Assembly: GCA_031431035.1 (NCBI GenBank)
Contig: JANPCR010000028.1
Location: forward strand, 1-47,105
DNA: 47,105 bases
From: JANYCG01 sp031431035
GTDB lineage: Bacteria; Pseudomonadota; Gammaproteobacteria; Burkholderiales; Burkholderiaceae_C
Direction: 5' to 3'
Of the stretch, positions 34,149-43,321 are shown piece after piece (the first letter of the stretch is position 1; each line of letters starts with the position of its first letter). Below the pieces are notes generated by a model, which saw only the letters and a list, made by a program, of their open reading frames with translations, had not been told where the DNA came from and made no database searches. Position numbers and translations under genes: made by a program.

Positions 34149-35251
34149 ACAATCCGATCAAGGGGGTTTCCGTCGCACCTCCCCCAGCGCTGTCCATAGA
34201 ATTTTTGCAGGCCATGCCCAAGGCCGAGCTGCATTGCCATCTGCTGGGTGCCGTGCGGCGCAGCACGTTCACCGCCCTGGCCCGCCGCGCCAACACGGGG
34301 GTCAGTGAAGCGGATATTGAGTCTTTTTACACCCGGGGTGCCAAGCCCGTGGGCGTGTTGCGCGTGTTGCGGTCGCTGGACGCGCAGTTGGTCAAATCAC
34401 CTGATGACCTGCACCGCATCGCCTACGAGTACCTGCAAGACGCCGCAGCCCACACCGTGCGTTATGCCGAATTTTTTTGGAACCCGACAGGCACTGTGGA
34501 GACCTCTGGCATTCCCTACACCCAAGCCCAGGCGGCCATCGTGCAGGCCGTTGCCGATGCGCAAACTGACTGCGGCATCATCGGGCGGCTTGTGCCCGCG
34601 ATTGACCGCGAAGCAAGCCCCGCACAAGCCCTTGAAATGGTGGGCTGGATAACAGAAAACCGCCACCCGCACGTTGTGGGCATTGGCATTGACTACCGCG
34701 AAATCGACCGCCCGCCCGAGCTTTTTGCAGAAGCCTATGCGGCCGCCCGGCGCGCGGGCCTGCGCACAACCGCCCACGCGGGTGAATTTGGCATGCCCTG
34801 GACGAACGTGCGCACCGCCGTTGATCTGCTGAAAGTCGACCGCATTGACCACGGTTACACGGTCATCGACAACCCGGCTTTCGCCCAAGAGTGCGCAGAC
34901 CGGGGCCTGGTGTTCACCGTGGTTCCTACCAATTCCTTTTACCTGCGCACTTTGAGCCCAGATCGCTGGGCGCTGGACCACCCCATTCGGCAAATGCCCA
35001 AGCTTGGGTTGCGCATCCACCCCAACACCGATGACCCCACCTTGCACCATGTGACACCCACTCAGGCCTGGGCCAGCATGCAGCGGGATTTCGGCTTTAC
35101 CGCTGACGATTTACGCGGTTTTATGCACAATGGCCTGGACGCCGCCTGGATTGACGACAGCACGCGTCGCCAATGGCGCAGCGATTGGAGCCAGCGCTTT
35201 GACGACCTGCGCAGGCAAGATTTGACTCACCAAGGAAACGACCCATGCTAA
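34145..35251 (+). CDS. Adenosine deaminase family amidohydrolase
   Basis: The 368-residue protein has the metal-dependent adenosine/AMP deaminase signatures: HCHLLGAV with ligands His30 and His32, TTAHAGE (His210, Glu213), DHGYTV (His235), and HPNTDDPT with Asp295/296. It probably deaminates adenosine, adenine or a related aminopurine; the exact substrate is not determined by these motifs. The TTG start (34145) overlaps the pcp stop, and the tail overlaps the next gene by 7 bp, so all are coupled. With a nucleoside hydrolase two genes on, it fits nucleoside salvage. Confidence 0.88.
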   Translation: MNNPIKGVSVAPPPALSIEFLQAMPKAELHCHLLGAVRRSTFTALARRANTGVSEADIESFYTRGAKPVGVLRVLRSLDAQLVKSPDDLHRIAYEYLQDAAAHTVRYAEFFWNPTGTVETSGIPYTQAQAAIVQAVADAQTDCGIIGRLVPAIDREASPAQALEMVGWITENRHPHVVGIGIDYREIDRPPELFAEAYAAARRAGLRTTAHAGEFGMPWTNVRTAVDLLKVDRIDHGYTVIDNPAFAQECADRGLVFTVVPTNSFYLRTLSPDRWALDHPIRQMPKLGLRIHPNTDDPTLHHVTPTQAWASMQRDFGFTADDLRGFMHNGLDAAWIDDSTRRQWRSDWSQRFDDLRRQDLTHQGNDPC

Positions 35252-36234
35252 AAACAATTTCACTTTCATCGGCGGCTCTAATCGCTCTAACTGCCTGCAC
35301 GATGGCAGGCCCTGCGCAGGCTCAAGCGGCCTGGCCAACCGCCAAACCCGTCAGCATCATCGTGCCCTTCAGCGCTGGGGGCAGTCTGGACGCCACCACC
35401 CGCCTTATTGCTCAAAATTTGGCTGTGCGCCTCGGACAAAGTGTGGTGGTTGACAACGCCACGGGCGCGGGCGGCGTGGTGGGCATCAGCAAGGCGATTG
35501 CAGCCACTGCAGACGGCTACAACCTGATCATGGCGGGGGATTCGCCGTTTTTATCGCCTGTGGTGTCTGGGCAATCGCCCTACCGTTTTGACATGCTCAA
35601 GGAGCTGATTCCGGTGGTGTTGGTCAACACCGCGCCCATGGTGCTGGTGGCGCACCCTTCGGTGCCAGCCAACAACCTGCCAGAGCTTTTGGCCTATGCC
35701 AAAAAGAACCCTGGACGGCTGAACTACGCAAGCTCGGGCATTGGCACTATTCCGCATTTGGCGACCGAAATGATCAAGGCCAAAGCGGGCGTGCACATGG
35801 TGCATATTCCGTACCGGGGTGCCGCGCAAATCGCCAATGACGTTGCCGGCAGACAGGTTGACTTGGCCTTGATGATCAGCGCCTCGGCTCTGCCCCATAT
35901 TCAGTCCAAAGTTGTCAAGGCCCTAGCCGTGACGGGCGACGCACGATTGCCCAGTTTGCCGGACGTGCCCACCGTGGCAGAGGCGACCGGTTTCAAGGGC
36001 TTCAACGTGGTGAGCTGGGCGGGCCTGTACGCGCCAGCCAAAACACCCGCACCCGTGGTGGCGCGGCTGGCGCAAGAAATCACTGAAGTGCTGAAGACTG
36101 ATGCGGTGCGAAGCAAATTGCAGGAGCAGGCCATCGTGCCGCGCGGGGGCACGCCCGACGCGTTTGTGAGCTTCATCGAGAAGGACCGCGCCCAGTTCAC
36201 CCAAGTGCTGAAAAGCGTGTCATTGAACCCTTGA
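35245..36234 (+). CDS. Bug-family (TctC-like) periplasmic substrate-binding protein
   Basis: The 329-residue protein is a Bug/tripartite tricarboxylate receptor, abundant in Burkholderiales. Typical features are WPTKPVSIIVPF-like start (WPTAKPVSIIVPFSAGGSLD), IAQNLAVRLGQSVVVDN, GAGGVVGI, YASSGIGTIPHLATEMIKA, HIPYRGAAQIANDVAGRQVD and VPTVAEA. The signal peptide contains LTAC, so the protein may be either cleaved or a lipoprotein. No TctA/TctB membrane genes lie nearby, as is usual for orphan Bugs. Its place between adenosine deaminase-like and nucleoside hydrolase genes hints at a purine-related ligand, which is inference only. Confidence 0.9.
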   Translation: MLKTISLSSAALIALTACTMAGPAQAQAAWPTAKPVSIIVPFSAGGSLDATTRLIAQNLAVRLGQSVVVDNATGAGGVVGISKAIAATADGYNLIMAGDSPFLSPVVSGQSPYRFDMLKELIPVVLVNTAPMVLVAHPSVPANNLPELLAYAKKNPGRLNYASSGIGTIPHLATEMIKAKAGVHMVHIPYRGAAQIANDVAGRQVDLALMISASALPHIQSKVVKALAVTGDARLPSLPDVPTVAEATGFKGFNVVSWAGLYAPAKTPAPVVARLAQEITEVLKTDAVRSKLQEQAIVPRGGTPDAFVSFIEKDRAQFTQVLKSVSLNP

Positions 36235-36253
36235 CGGTTTTTGCCCCTCCCAA

Positions 36254-37231
36254 ATGACCGAGCCTGCAAAGCGCCGCGTTTGGCTAGACGCTGACCCCGG
36301 GTTCGACGACTGGCTTGCCATGCTGATGCTGGCAGCGAACCCCAATGTTGAGTGGATTGGCATGAGTGTGGTGGCTGGCAACGCGCCCTTGCGCCACACC
36401 TTGGCCAACGCGCTGGCCATTCGGCACTTCCACGGGCTGCAGATGCCAGTTTTTGCAGGCGCTGACAAGGCGCTTAACGTTCGCCCGTCAGATTTGCCGC
36501 GCCTCACTGCGCAAAACATTTTGGGCGAAAGCGGCATGCGCACCGAAGGGCAGCCTTTGCCGCCCAGTGCTGATCCACCCAACGGCGCGGATGCCGTGGC
36601 GGCGATGCTTGCCGCGATTCACGCCAGCCCAACGCCCGTCACCGTCGTGGCTTTGGGGCCGATGACCAATATCGCCCGCGCTTTGTTGCTTGACCCTAGC
36701 GTGACCGAATGCATTTCTGAAATCGTCTTCATGGGTGGATCGACCGATCGGGGCAACCACACGCCAGCGGCAGAGTTCAATGTGTTTGCCGACCCGGAAG
36801 CGGCCGATGGGGTGATGAAGTCTGGCGTTGCGCTGCGCATGTTTGGCCTGAACCTCTGTCGTCAGGTTCTGGTCACGCAAAAACATGTGCGGGCCATGCA
36901 AATTTGGCCGGGTCCGCAAGCCAAGGTGCTGGCCGGGTACCTGGACGCCTACCAACGGATTCGAAGCGAGGACGGGACATCACCCATGCCCTTGTACGAC
37001 CCGGTTGTGACCGCCTGGTTGGCTGCGCCGGAACTGTTTGAATTTGTCGCGGCTCAGGTGGATGTGGAACGGGTTGGCGAGTTCACCCGGGGCATGACGG
37101 TTTGCAACTTCAAGCCGATGGCCCAAGCAAAGCCGAATGTTCAGGTTGCCATGGCAACCCGGGGCGAACAGGTTGTAGATTTCATTTTGGAAACGCTGAA
37201 GGCTGCATTGCACAATCCTGCGCAGGGCTAG
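36254..37231 (+). CDS. Inosine-uridine preferring nucleoside hydrolase
   Basis: The 325-residue protein cleaves the N-glycosidic bond of ribonucleosides to base and ribose. The calcium-binding start is DADPGFDDWLAML (D12, D14, D18, D19), followed by VTVVALGPMTNIARAL, FMGGSTDRGNHTPAAEFN with the AEFN metal/substrate loop, and the C-terminal YDPVVTAWL (metal Asp). The family usually has an alanine or similar where Trp20 stands. It is the last gene of the pcp-ADA-Bug operon, 19 bp after the Bug gene, and probably releases free bases after uptake. It converges with a lipoprotein gene (2 bp between stops). Confidence 0.91.
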   Translation: MTEPAKRRVWLDADPGFDDWLAMLMLAANPNVEWIGMSVVAGNAPLRHTLANALAIRHFHGLQMPVFAGADKALNVRPSDLPRLTAQNILGESGMRTEGQPLPPSADPPNGADAVAAMLAAIHASPTPVTVVALGPMTNIARALLLDPSVTECISEIVFMGGSTDRGNHTPAAEFNVFADPEAADGVMKSGVALRMFGLNLCRQVLVTQKHVRAMQIWPGPQAKVLAGYLDAYQRIRSEDGTSPMPLYDPVVTAWLAAPELFEFVAAQVDVERVGEFTRGMTVCNFKPMAQAKPNVQVAMATRGEQVVDFILETLKAALHNPAQG

Positions 37232-37233
37232 CT

Positions 37234-37797
37234 TTACCTTAACCGGTCCAAAGCCCGTTCCGCATCGCGCAAGCGATCCCGCGCGCGGCGAATGTCCAGA
37301 TCCAGGTCGCGCAGGGCTTCACGGGCGCGACGCCTGTCATCGTCCGTGGCGGCAGTGCGCAGGCGTTCTTCGGCGTTGTTGATATTGCCCTCCAAGCTGC
37401 TCAAAGCCGCTCTGGCGTCATACACATCGCGCCCCAGACGAAATCGCCGGCGAAATTCCGCGTCTATCGTGACCGGGCACACGCCGCTGTAATTTTTGCC
37501 ATTCAGCCCCAAAGGCACCGCGTTTTCAATTCGGCAAAACTGCTGCAAACCCTGCTCCCGCCCTTGCAGGTAGCGCGGCGTGTCCAAGGCCACTTTGGCT
37601 TCGGCACAGTCTTTCGCGCGGTCGTCCAGTTTGGACAATGCAGAGCCCGTTAATCCATCGCGCAGGCCTACGTCGCTCCAGTTGGCTACACGACACTCAT
37701 CAGCCGACATGGTGGCGCACCCTGTCAAGGCGAGGCACAACAAAACGCAAACCCAGTTCGCCCTCGACTTGATCACTGACCCGAATTTTTTGTGCAT
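37234..37797 (-). CDS. DUF2799-like lipoprotein
   Basis: The 187-residue protein has a lipoprotein signal (lipobox ALTGC, Cys27). The body contains ECRVANWSDVGLRDG, a Cys-containing QGLQQFCRIENAVPLGLNGK and GVCPVTIDAEFRRRF, resembling DUF2799 outer-membrane-type lipoproteins of unknown function. The C-terminal 60 residues are strongly charged and heptad-like (Arg/Asp/Leu), predicted coiled coil. Function unknown; envelope location is likely. Confidence 0.75.
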   Translation of the reverse strand: MHKKFGSVIKSRANWVCVLLCLALTGCATMSADECRVANWSDVGLRDGLTGSALSKLDDRAKDCAEAKVALDTPRYLQGREQGLQQFCRIENAVPLGLNGKNYSGVCPVTIDAEFRRRFRLGRDVYDARAALSSLEGNINNAEERLRTAATDDDRRRAREALRDLDLDIRRARDRLRDAERALDRLR

Positions 37798-37863
37798 AGT
37801 GCGTGGAATTTAACCATGCAGCGAACGCACTGGCAAATTACTTTTTGACGTTACTTTTTGGCT

Positions 37864-38337
37864 TTACTTCTTGACTTCGGCCGCAGGCACATCAGCGCCG
37901 CGGTTGGGTTGACCGTCAACATCGGCCCTGCGGTCATACGTCAACAGCTTGCCCATGACCACTTGCATCCACTGTGGGTAGGTGTAGGCGGTGCCCTTGT
38001 TGTGGTCGATGATGGCCCCAATACCGCCACCAAAAATAATGTTGCCGGCCATGCCCGCGTTGGCGCGAGAAATCGCAACACCGCGGCCATCAGACTCACC
38101 TGCTTTGACGCAAGTCACTTGCAGGTCTTTGGACGAGCGGCGCACGTTGACGGTGGCGGGCGTCTTCACGTTTTGTGCGCCATAGTCGTTTTCCAACTTG
38201 CACTCAGCGTCTTTGACTTCAACGCCCGCGGCATTGAAAGTTTCAAAGCGAATCGGCGTTGTGGTGTCGTTGGTGATGGATGCGCAACCGGTCACCGCGG
38301 CGCAGACCAGTGCGATTGAGATCAGACGAAAAGACAT
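37864..38337 (-). CDS. Small lipoprotein of unknown function
   Basis: The 157-residue protein begins with a lipoprotein signal ending AAVTGC (Cys18). I do not recognise the family. It has a Thr/Asn-rich start (ASITNDTTTPIRF), two further cysteines in DAECKLEND and LQVTCVKAGE that could form a disulfide, a hydrophobic Gly-rich turn AGNIIFGGGIGAII, and a charged tail. The ATG is preceded by GGGAGG, a good ribosome-binding site. It is probably an envelope protein. Confidence 0.75.
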   Translation of the reverse strand: MSFRLISIALVCAAVTGCASITNDTTTPIRFETFNAAGVEVKDAECKLENDYGAQNVKTPATVNVRRSSKDLQVTCVKAGESDGRGVAISRANAGMAGNIIFGGGIGAIIDHNKGTAYTYPQWMQVVMGKLLTYDRRADVDGQPNRGADVPAAEVKK

Positions 38338-38457
38338 GAAAGCCTCCCTTTAATTAGTAAGAGGCAGACTGTAAGTGAGTGTGTCAAAAACCCGTGTTGT
38401 TAACTTGAGAAGGGCGATCCGATTAGAGGTTCCGCTCCACCCAAAATGCGCATTCGT

Positions 38458-39042
38458 TCACGCTTTGGGCAGCGTCACACCCACTTGCCCCTGGTATTTT
38501 CCGCCCCGGTCTTTGTAACTGACTTCGCAAACATCGTTGGGGTCGCTTTCAAAAAACAGCACCTGCGCGCAACCTTCGCCCGCGTAGATTTTGGCGGGCA
38601 GCGGTGTGGTGTTGCTGAACTCCAGGGTCACGTAGCCTTCCCATTCGGGCTCAAACGGGGTCACGTTGACAATGATGCCGCAGCGGGCGTAGGTGCTTTT
38701 GCCCAGACAAATAGTCAAGACGTTGCGCGGAATGCGAAAGTATTCCAGCGTGCGGGCCAAAGCAAAGCTGTTGGGCGGAATGATGCAACTGTCGCCCTGA
38801 AAATCGACAAAACTCTTTTCGTCAAAATTCTTCGGGTCCACCACCGTGCTGTGAATGTTGGTGAACACCTTGAACTCCGGTGCACAGCGAATGTCGTAGC
38901 CGTAACTGCTGGTGCCGTAGGAAATGATTTTTTGCGCCGCGCCATTGACCTCACGACTGCGAATCTGGCCGGGCTCGAACGGCTCGATCATGCCCGTAGT
39001 TTCGGCCATGTGGCGTATCCATTTGTCGCTCTTGATGCTCAT
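38458..39042 (-). CDS. dcd: dCTP deaminase
   Basis: Dcd deaminates dCTP to dUTP, which feeds dTMP synthesis, in the cytoplasm. The 194-residue length equals E. coli Dcd (193). Visible are SIKSDKWIRHMAE at the start, SSYGYDIRCAPEF, SVVD-like STVVDPKNF, CIIPPNSFALART, CLGKSTYARCGI and GYVTLEFSNTTPLPAKIYAG with the catalytic Glu. The ATG at 39040-39042 fits the conserved N terminus. It lies 72 bp beyond the usher-like gene on the same strand but is probably transcribed separately. Confidence 0.96.
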   Translation of the reverse strand: MSIKSDKWIRHMAETTGMIEPFEPGQIRSREVNGAAQKIISYGTSSYGYDIRCAPEFKVFTNIHSTVVDPKNFDEKSFVDFQGDSCIIPPNSFALARTLEYFRIPRNVLTICLGKSTYARCGIIVNVTPFEPEWEGYVTLEFSNTTPLPAKIYAGEGCAQVLFFESDPNDVCEVSYKDRGGKYQGQVGVTLPKA

Positions 39043-39114
39043 CGGTGTTTTCTTTCGCAGTTCATGCCATTGGGCTGGCCCCGATTGTAGGCAAGGCAAG
39101 CCCGTGCAGCGCCG

Positions 39115-41193
39115 CTACTGCTTTTGCGCACCAATATCGACGACGGTCGTGTCGCGCGTGACCACGCGCACCTCGGTGCGGCCATCTTTGACCAAACCCC
39201 ATGGCAGGGGCAGGTTGTCGCTGATCACCGTCAGCACGTGGGCACCACTTTTGACATAGGCAAATTCAAAGCGGCCTTGCGCGTCGGTCTGGACTGAAAA
39301 GCGCCCATCCAACACCACTGTCACGTTGGCAGCACCGCGTTCACTGGCCTCGCGTTTGCCGCTTTGGTTGTCATCCAAGTAAACAGAGCCCTCCAAACGG
39401 CCTGCTGCGGTGCCTGGCGCGCCACCCAGGGGCGCGTTGGCACGCCCGGCGTTGAAGTCGTAACGCACCGTCATGAACACGCCATTGTCGTTGAGCGCCT
39501 GGGTGATGGGCACGACCGGGGTCAATGGGCTTTGCGCCAGAACAAAAGGGTTCACTTGGCCCTGAATGGCGAAAATATTGGCCTGAAGTGACCATTGCGG
39601 CGCAAAACGCCAGGTCACGCCTGTGTTCAGCGTGAACTGCGTTTGCTCGGTGCTCCAGCGCCCTTGCAAGCTGTGCGTGGCCGACAGGTTTTGGCCCAAC
39701 AACCAGTCGCCGTTAATCGCCACACCGCGCCCTTGGGACTCAACGCCTTGCTTGCGTTCCGTGTCAAGCGACACCGAGGTAGACAGGCGCAGCGCCTGGA
39801 CAAAGCTCCAGTCGTGATCCAGCTGAAAGCGCGTCAAACGGTCGCCCGAATCGGCATTGGCCCATTCGGCCTGCGCGCGGCTGCTGCCCAACGGGTTGAC
39901 AAACTGGGAGTACAACAGCAAAGCCTGCGAATTTCCACCAAAGCGCCGCAAGTTGGCCGAACCGCCAAAACTGGTGCTGCTGCTGTACTGGTAGCGCAGG
40001 CTTTGCGATGCAAAGTAGCCGTTCGAGGTGGTGCCTGAAACCGAGCTCAAAAGATCCAGACTGGTCTCCATCGACCATTGCCGCGTACGCCGGGATAAGC
40101 GCCAATAGCCGCCCTGCAAATCATTGGCAGTTGGCAGATCAAGCCACGCCAGTTGGGGGTCCAACCGGAACAGGCCCCAGCTGTGCAACACCGGGCCTTG
40201 AGAAAACCCGCCATCCAGCCAAAGACCGTTGGCACGCGGGTTGGCCAGGCCATCGAAGTTAATGCCCGTATTGCCGCCTGCCAGCAAGTTAACTTGTACG
40301 AAACCACCCCCGTCGGCAGCGTCTGAGCCTGGCCATTCGTGGCGACCGGTCAAGTAGGTTCCTTGAGCGTTCAGGGTGCCCATGCCTTCAGCAGAAAACG
40401 ACAGCACCGATGGAACGTTGTTGGCTTGTGCCAGCATGCCGCCCCAGGCCCACAAACCGCGGGCATTGCGCCTTTGGTCGTGAACACCCAGCAGGGCGTA
40501 GTTGCCACCCGATGCAATGTCAAACCGGGCCACCGGAAACCCTGAAAACTGCCCTGGTTTGCCTGCACCCAGCAGCACACCCAGGTCGCCATTGCGAACC
40601 CAATGGCTGGTCAAGCCCAGCATGGTGGGGCCAGTCAAGGTGATGCGAGGGCTTTTGCGGGCCAGATCCAGGGTGGGCAAATTGGTCATGCCCAGGGCGT
40701 TGTCAGCCCGCCAGCCGCCCTCAAAAGCCATGCCAATCTGGCGCAAGATGTAAGACACAGGTTGGCCCGTGCCGTCACCATCGCCCTGCCAAGTGACGTT
40801 GCCCGATAGCCCACCGAAATGCAGGGTGTCCATGTAACCGCTGGCTTTCAAGCCCAGGGACCGGGTGACGATGCCCTGACTTTGCCGCAAGTCAGTCTGA
40901 GCTTCCAGGCTGTAGCCGCGCGGAAGGCCGGCATTGTCATAGGGGCGCTGATTGTCGGCGTCGGCTTCGTCCGCGGTGGTCGCCTGCATCACGCGGTCTT
41001 GATAGGGCGCTGGGGGAACTGGCTGGGCCGGAACAGTCGGCGTCAGCGTCAGCGTGGGCGGGGGCGTGGGCGGGGCCTCAGCCAGAGGCTGTGTTTGGGC
41101 TTGGGCTTGCGCCACCTCGCACAGGGGAACGCTGCAAATCAACGCGGCAATTGAAGCAATTTGCCGCGTTAATTGCCGCGCTAGAGGGTGCAT
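39115..41193 (-). CDS. Outer-membrane usher-like beta-barrel with C-terminal prealbumin-like domain
   Basis: The 692-residue protein has a signal peptide (cleavage near AQAQ, about 28-33), a Pro/Thr-rich linker (about 38-65), then a long barrel-like region of alternating amphipathic strands rich in Gly, Asn, Tyr and Ser (about 95-590). The last 110 residues form a separate domain with GSVYLDDNQSGKREASERGA, VTVVLDGRFSVQTDAQGRF and EFAYVKSGAHVLTV, resembling SdrD_B/carboxypeptidase-regulatory prealbumin folds found at the end of some ushers. It is shorter than classical FimD ushers (over 800) and I see no clear plug domain. Its start overlaps the chaperone stop (TAATG), so it ends a coupled operon. 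It is probably the export pore or anchor. Confidence 0.75.
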   Translation of the reverse strand: MHPLARQLTRQIASIAALICSVPLCEVAQAQAQTQPLAEAPPTPPPTLTLTPTVPAQPVPPAPYQDRVMQATTADEADADNQRPYDNAGLPRGYSLEAQTDLRQSQGIVTRSLGLKASGYMDTLHFGGLSGNVTWQGDGDGTGQPVSYILRQIGMAFEGGWRADNALGMTNLPTLDLARKSPRITLTGPTMLGLTSHWVRNGDLGVLLGAGKPGQFSGFPVARFDIASGGNYALLGVHDQRRNARGLWAWGGMLAQANNVPSVLSFSAEGMGTLNAQGTYLTGRHEWPGSDAADGGGFVQVNLLAGGNTGINFDGLANPRANGLWLDGGFSQGPVLHSWGLFRLDPQLAWLDLPTANDLQGGYWRLSRRTRQWSMETSLDLLSSVSGTTSNGYFASQSLRYQYSSSTSFGGSANLRRFGGNSQALLLYSQFVNPLGSSRAQAEWANADSGDRLTRFQLDHDWSFVQALRLSTSVSLDTERKQGVESQGRGVAINGDWLLGQNLSATHSLQGRWSTEQTQFTLNTGVTWRFAPQWSLQANIFAIQGQVNPFVLAQSPLTPVVPITQALNDNGVFMTVRYDFNAGRANAPLGGAPGTAAGRLEGSVYLDDNQSGKREASERGAANVTVVLDGRFSVQTDAQGRFEFAYVKSGAHVLTVISDNLPLPWGLVKDGRTEVRVVTRDTTVVDIGAQKQ

Positions 41194-42008
41194 TACTGTG
41201 CCTTGAACGTGTGCTCAAAAGGCACCCGTTTGCCGTCCAACTCCAGCGCACCTTTGACAGTGACCGGGTAATTGACCACCGTCACTGGGGCGCCGCCCTC
41301 CAGATTGGCGCTCAGGGCAATTGCCCGCGTTTCGCCCGGCAGGACTGGCAGGGTGCTGGGCGTGAATTCCAGTTTGATGCCTTTGTCATCGGTGCCCACC
41401 AGCAAGCCTGCGACCCGGCCATGGGCCGTGCCGGTGTTGCGAACATCCAGCGTCGGAAGTTTGGCGGCGTCGGCGCTGATGCGGTGCCCGGCAATTTGCA
41501 TTGCAGACTGGGTGCCCACCATGCCCGCGTAAACGATCACGCCAATGCGCCCTGAGACTGGAAAACTGATGCCTGACGAGCTGGACGCCGTGGCCGAGTC
41601 CAGCCCTTCGAACATGATGGCAAAACGGCATTCAATGGCCGGTGCATCAGCGGGCGGCGTGATTTCGAACCGGAAACGCAACTTGCCGTTGCCTGCGACG
41701 GTCATTTCTTTGCGCTCCAAAGCGACCCAGGGGCGGCAACTGTCCGGCTGCAGCGCGTCGAAAAAGTCAACCCCGCCCGTAGCGTTGATGCGCCAGTCGT
41801 TGGTGTAGACCTTGAAACGACCTGGCAGGGGCCCGACCTGCGACACCTCAAGAACCTGGCGGGTGGTTTGGCCGGGTTTAACCGCAGTTTCAACCCGGGG
41901 CGGAGAAATGAGCGCGGAGAAGCCTTGCGCCAGGCTCAGTGTGGGCATGGCCAACAAAGACACAAAGGCCAACAACATGAACACCGCGAACCGACTCAAA
42001 TATTTCAT
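41193..42008 (-). CDS. PapD-like periplasmic chaperone
   Basis: The 271-residue protein has a signal peptide (cleavage near LSLAQG) and two Ig-like domains in the style of pilus chaperones: FSALISPPRVETAVKPGQTT, VLEVSQVGPLPGRFKVYTND, RKEMTVAGNGKLRFRFEITP, and a C-terminal half with LDVRNTGTAHGRVAG and VLPGETRAIALSA. The classical chaperone signature is only loosely kept, so it is a distant or alternative-class chaperone. It probably stabilises secreted subunits in the periplasm. ATG overlaps the upstream stop (ATGA) and its own stop overlaps the usher-like start, showing tight coupling. Confidence 0.75.
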   Translation of the reverse strand: MKYLSRFAVFMLLAFVSLLAMPTLSLAQGFSALISPPRVETAVKPGQTTRQVLEVSQVGPLPGRFKVYTNDWRINATGGVDFFDALQPDSCRPWVALERKEMTVAGNGKLRFRFEITPPADAPAIECRFAIMFEGLDSATASSSSGISFPVSGRIGVIVYAGMVGTQSAMQIAGHRISADAAKLPTLDVRNTGTAHGRVAGLLVGTDDKGIKLEFTPSTLPVLPGETRAIALSANLEGGAPVTVVNYPVTVKGALELDGKRVPFEHTFKAQ

Positions 42009-42508
42009 GGCACATCAATCTCAAAAGCAAACCGCAACAACTGGGCACTGGACAAAAAGCGGCCATCGGTTTGAATGGTGACCGTCAACACGTCGTCCAA
42101 TGACGCCGTGGGAATGACACCCGACCAGACCAGGCCGCGCGCCCCTGAGTTTAATTGCCCGCTTAAGAGCGGCCCTTGGGTGCGCCAGCTCGCCACCAAG
42201 GTGCCATTGACTTGGGCTGGCAGCGTCATGTAAATGCGACCGATTTTGCCCACCCAGGCGCGGGTGTCCAGACGGATTTGCACGCGGGTGGTGCCCTGCA
42301 TGATGTGGTCACCCTGCGAAGGCGACAGCGTGCGCCATTGCAATGGCAAAGTCGAATCCAACACCGTGCTGCGCGAATCGTCCACCGGAAAGGTGGCTGC
42401 CGACACGCCCATTGGCAAAGCCAGCAAAAGCGTCACGGTAGCCGCTAAAACTGCCGCGAGCCCGCGCCAGGCAGCGGTTTTACCTAAAACTTTAACTTGC
42501 GGTTTCAT
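42005..42508 (-). CDS. Secreted protein of chaperone-usher-like operon, unknown family
   Basis: The 167-residue protein has a signal peptide (hydrophobic core LAAVLAATVTLLLALPMG, cleavage near VSAATFP). The mature part is beta-rich, with RTLSPSQGDHIMQGTTRVQI, WVGKIGRIYMTLPAQVNGTL and LTVTIQTDGRFLS, and no cysteine. The family is not recognised. Its position between a subunit-like gene and the chaperone, with 4-bp ATGA overlaps at both ends, suggests a minor subunit or assembly factor of the same surface structure. Confidence 0.7.
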   Translation of the reverse strand: MKPQVKVLGKTAAWRGLAAVLAATVTLLLALPMGVSAATFPVDDSRSTVLDSTLPLQWRTLSPSQGDHIMQGTTRVQIRLDTRAWVGKIGRIYMTLPAQVNGTLVASWRTQGPLLSGQLNSGARGLVWSGVIPTASLDDVLTVTIQTDGRFLSSAQLLRFAFEIDVP

Positions 42509-43143
42509 GGGGCGGTCAGGGTGTAAGTGGCCACACCCGTGTAAGTTCCGCTGGCCACTGGCGCGGTGTTGGCATAGCTGAAGGTGTGGCAGTTTTCAAC
42601 AAAGGTGTTGGCCCCAATATTGCGCAAAAAGCGCGTGCCTCCGGTGACAAAGTTCCCCGCTGGAATGTCTGCCGCCCCACCGTTGCCAATGGACGTGCTG
42701 GTCCAACTGATTTGCCCAAATGGAATGCTGTTGGCCCCACTGACCAAATTGGCCAAAGTCGCCACTTGCAGCACGGCCGAGGTGGCGCTGGCGCCTGGCA
42801 TGCGGTAAAACCCGCCCACATAAACTTGATTCGTCGCAGGCGTGCAAACCGCAAAATTGTCAAACGGGCTGTTGGCTTGGGTGCTATTGCTGGTCATCAG
42901 CTTGGCAACACCGCTACCGACATCGGCCGCCAGCAAGGTGGTGGTGACCAAGTTGACAGTGGCATTGTTGGCGTTGGGGGTGGAATTGCCAACGCCCAAA
43001 TAAACGGTGCGGGCACCTGCCGGGATGTTCAACACCCAGGCATGGGCCACTTGGCAAGCGCCGAGCGCTGCTGCAAAGCACAAAAGCCGGGCTTGATGGG
43101 AAAAGCCCCCGCTAGCTGCCTGCGCGATCCGATAGTTGCTCAT
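42505..43143 (-). CDS. Secreted subunit-like protein with cysteine pair (possible tip/minor subunit)
   Basis: The 212-residue protein has a signal peptide (cleavage near VAHAWV). The mature part shares the pattern of the four downstream-strand paralogues: YLGVGNSTP, IPFGQISW-like segment, and the C-terminal FSYANTAPVASGTYTGVATY. Two cysteines (AVCTPATNQ and VENCHTFSY) could form a disulfide, which the paralogues lack. It may be a tip or minor subunit, by analogy only. The start has GGAAGGAG. It heads the coupled operon 43143 to 39115. No sigma-54 motif was seen directly upstream. Confidence 0.7.
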   Translation of the reverse strand: MSNYRIAQAASGGFSHQARLLCFAAALGACQVAHAWVLNIPAGARTVYLGVGNSTPNANNATVNLVTTTLLAADVGSGVAKLMTSNSTQANSPFDNFAVCTPATNQVYVGGFYRMPGASATSAVLQVATLANLVSGANSIPFGQISWTSTSIGNGGAADIPAGNFVTGGTRFLRNIGANTFVENCHTFSYANTAPVASGTYTGVATYTLTAP

Positions 43144-43238
43144 GATTCTCCTTCCAGAGAGTGTGGAGTCGGCTTTTGAAGCGCTGACAGGCCGAATTCT
43201 CCCATACGCCTTGCCCCAGGGGAACCCTGCCCCCAGTG

Positions 43239-43274
43239 AAAAAGCACGCTCCAGGCCAACCCGGAGCGTGCTTT
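43239..43274 (-). terminator. Terminator after the 43322-43885 subunit gene
   Basis: A 12-bp stem AAAGCACGCTCC/GGAGCGTGCTTT with a 10-nt loop is followed on the minus strand by a T-run, 48 bp past the stop. It may be partly read through to supply the four-gene operon. Confidence 0.85.
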
Positions 43275-43321
43275 GGTGATGAATTACCGGGATTGACCGG
43301 GAAGTTCAGCGCTTGGGCAAA

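Noticed and set aside
39115..41193. MSCRAMM/Sdr-type adhesin
   Set aside because: Only the last domain resembles SdrD_B; the long barrel-like body and the operon with a PapD-like chaperone fit an outer-membrane usher-like protein better.
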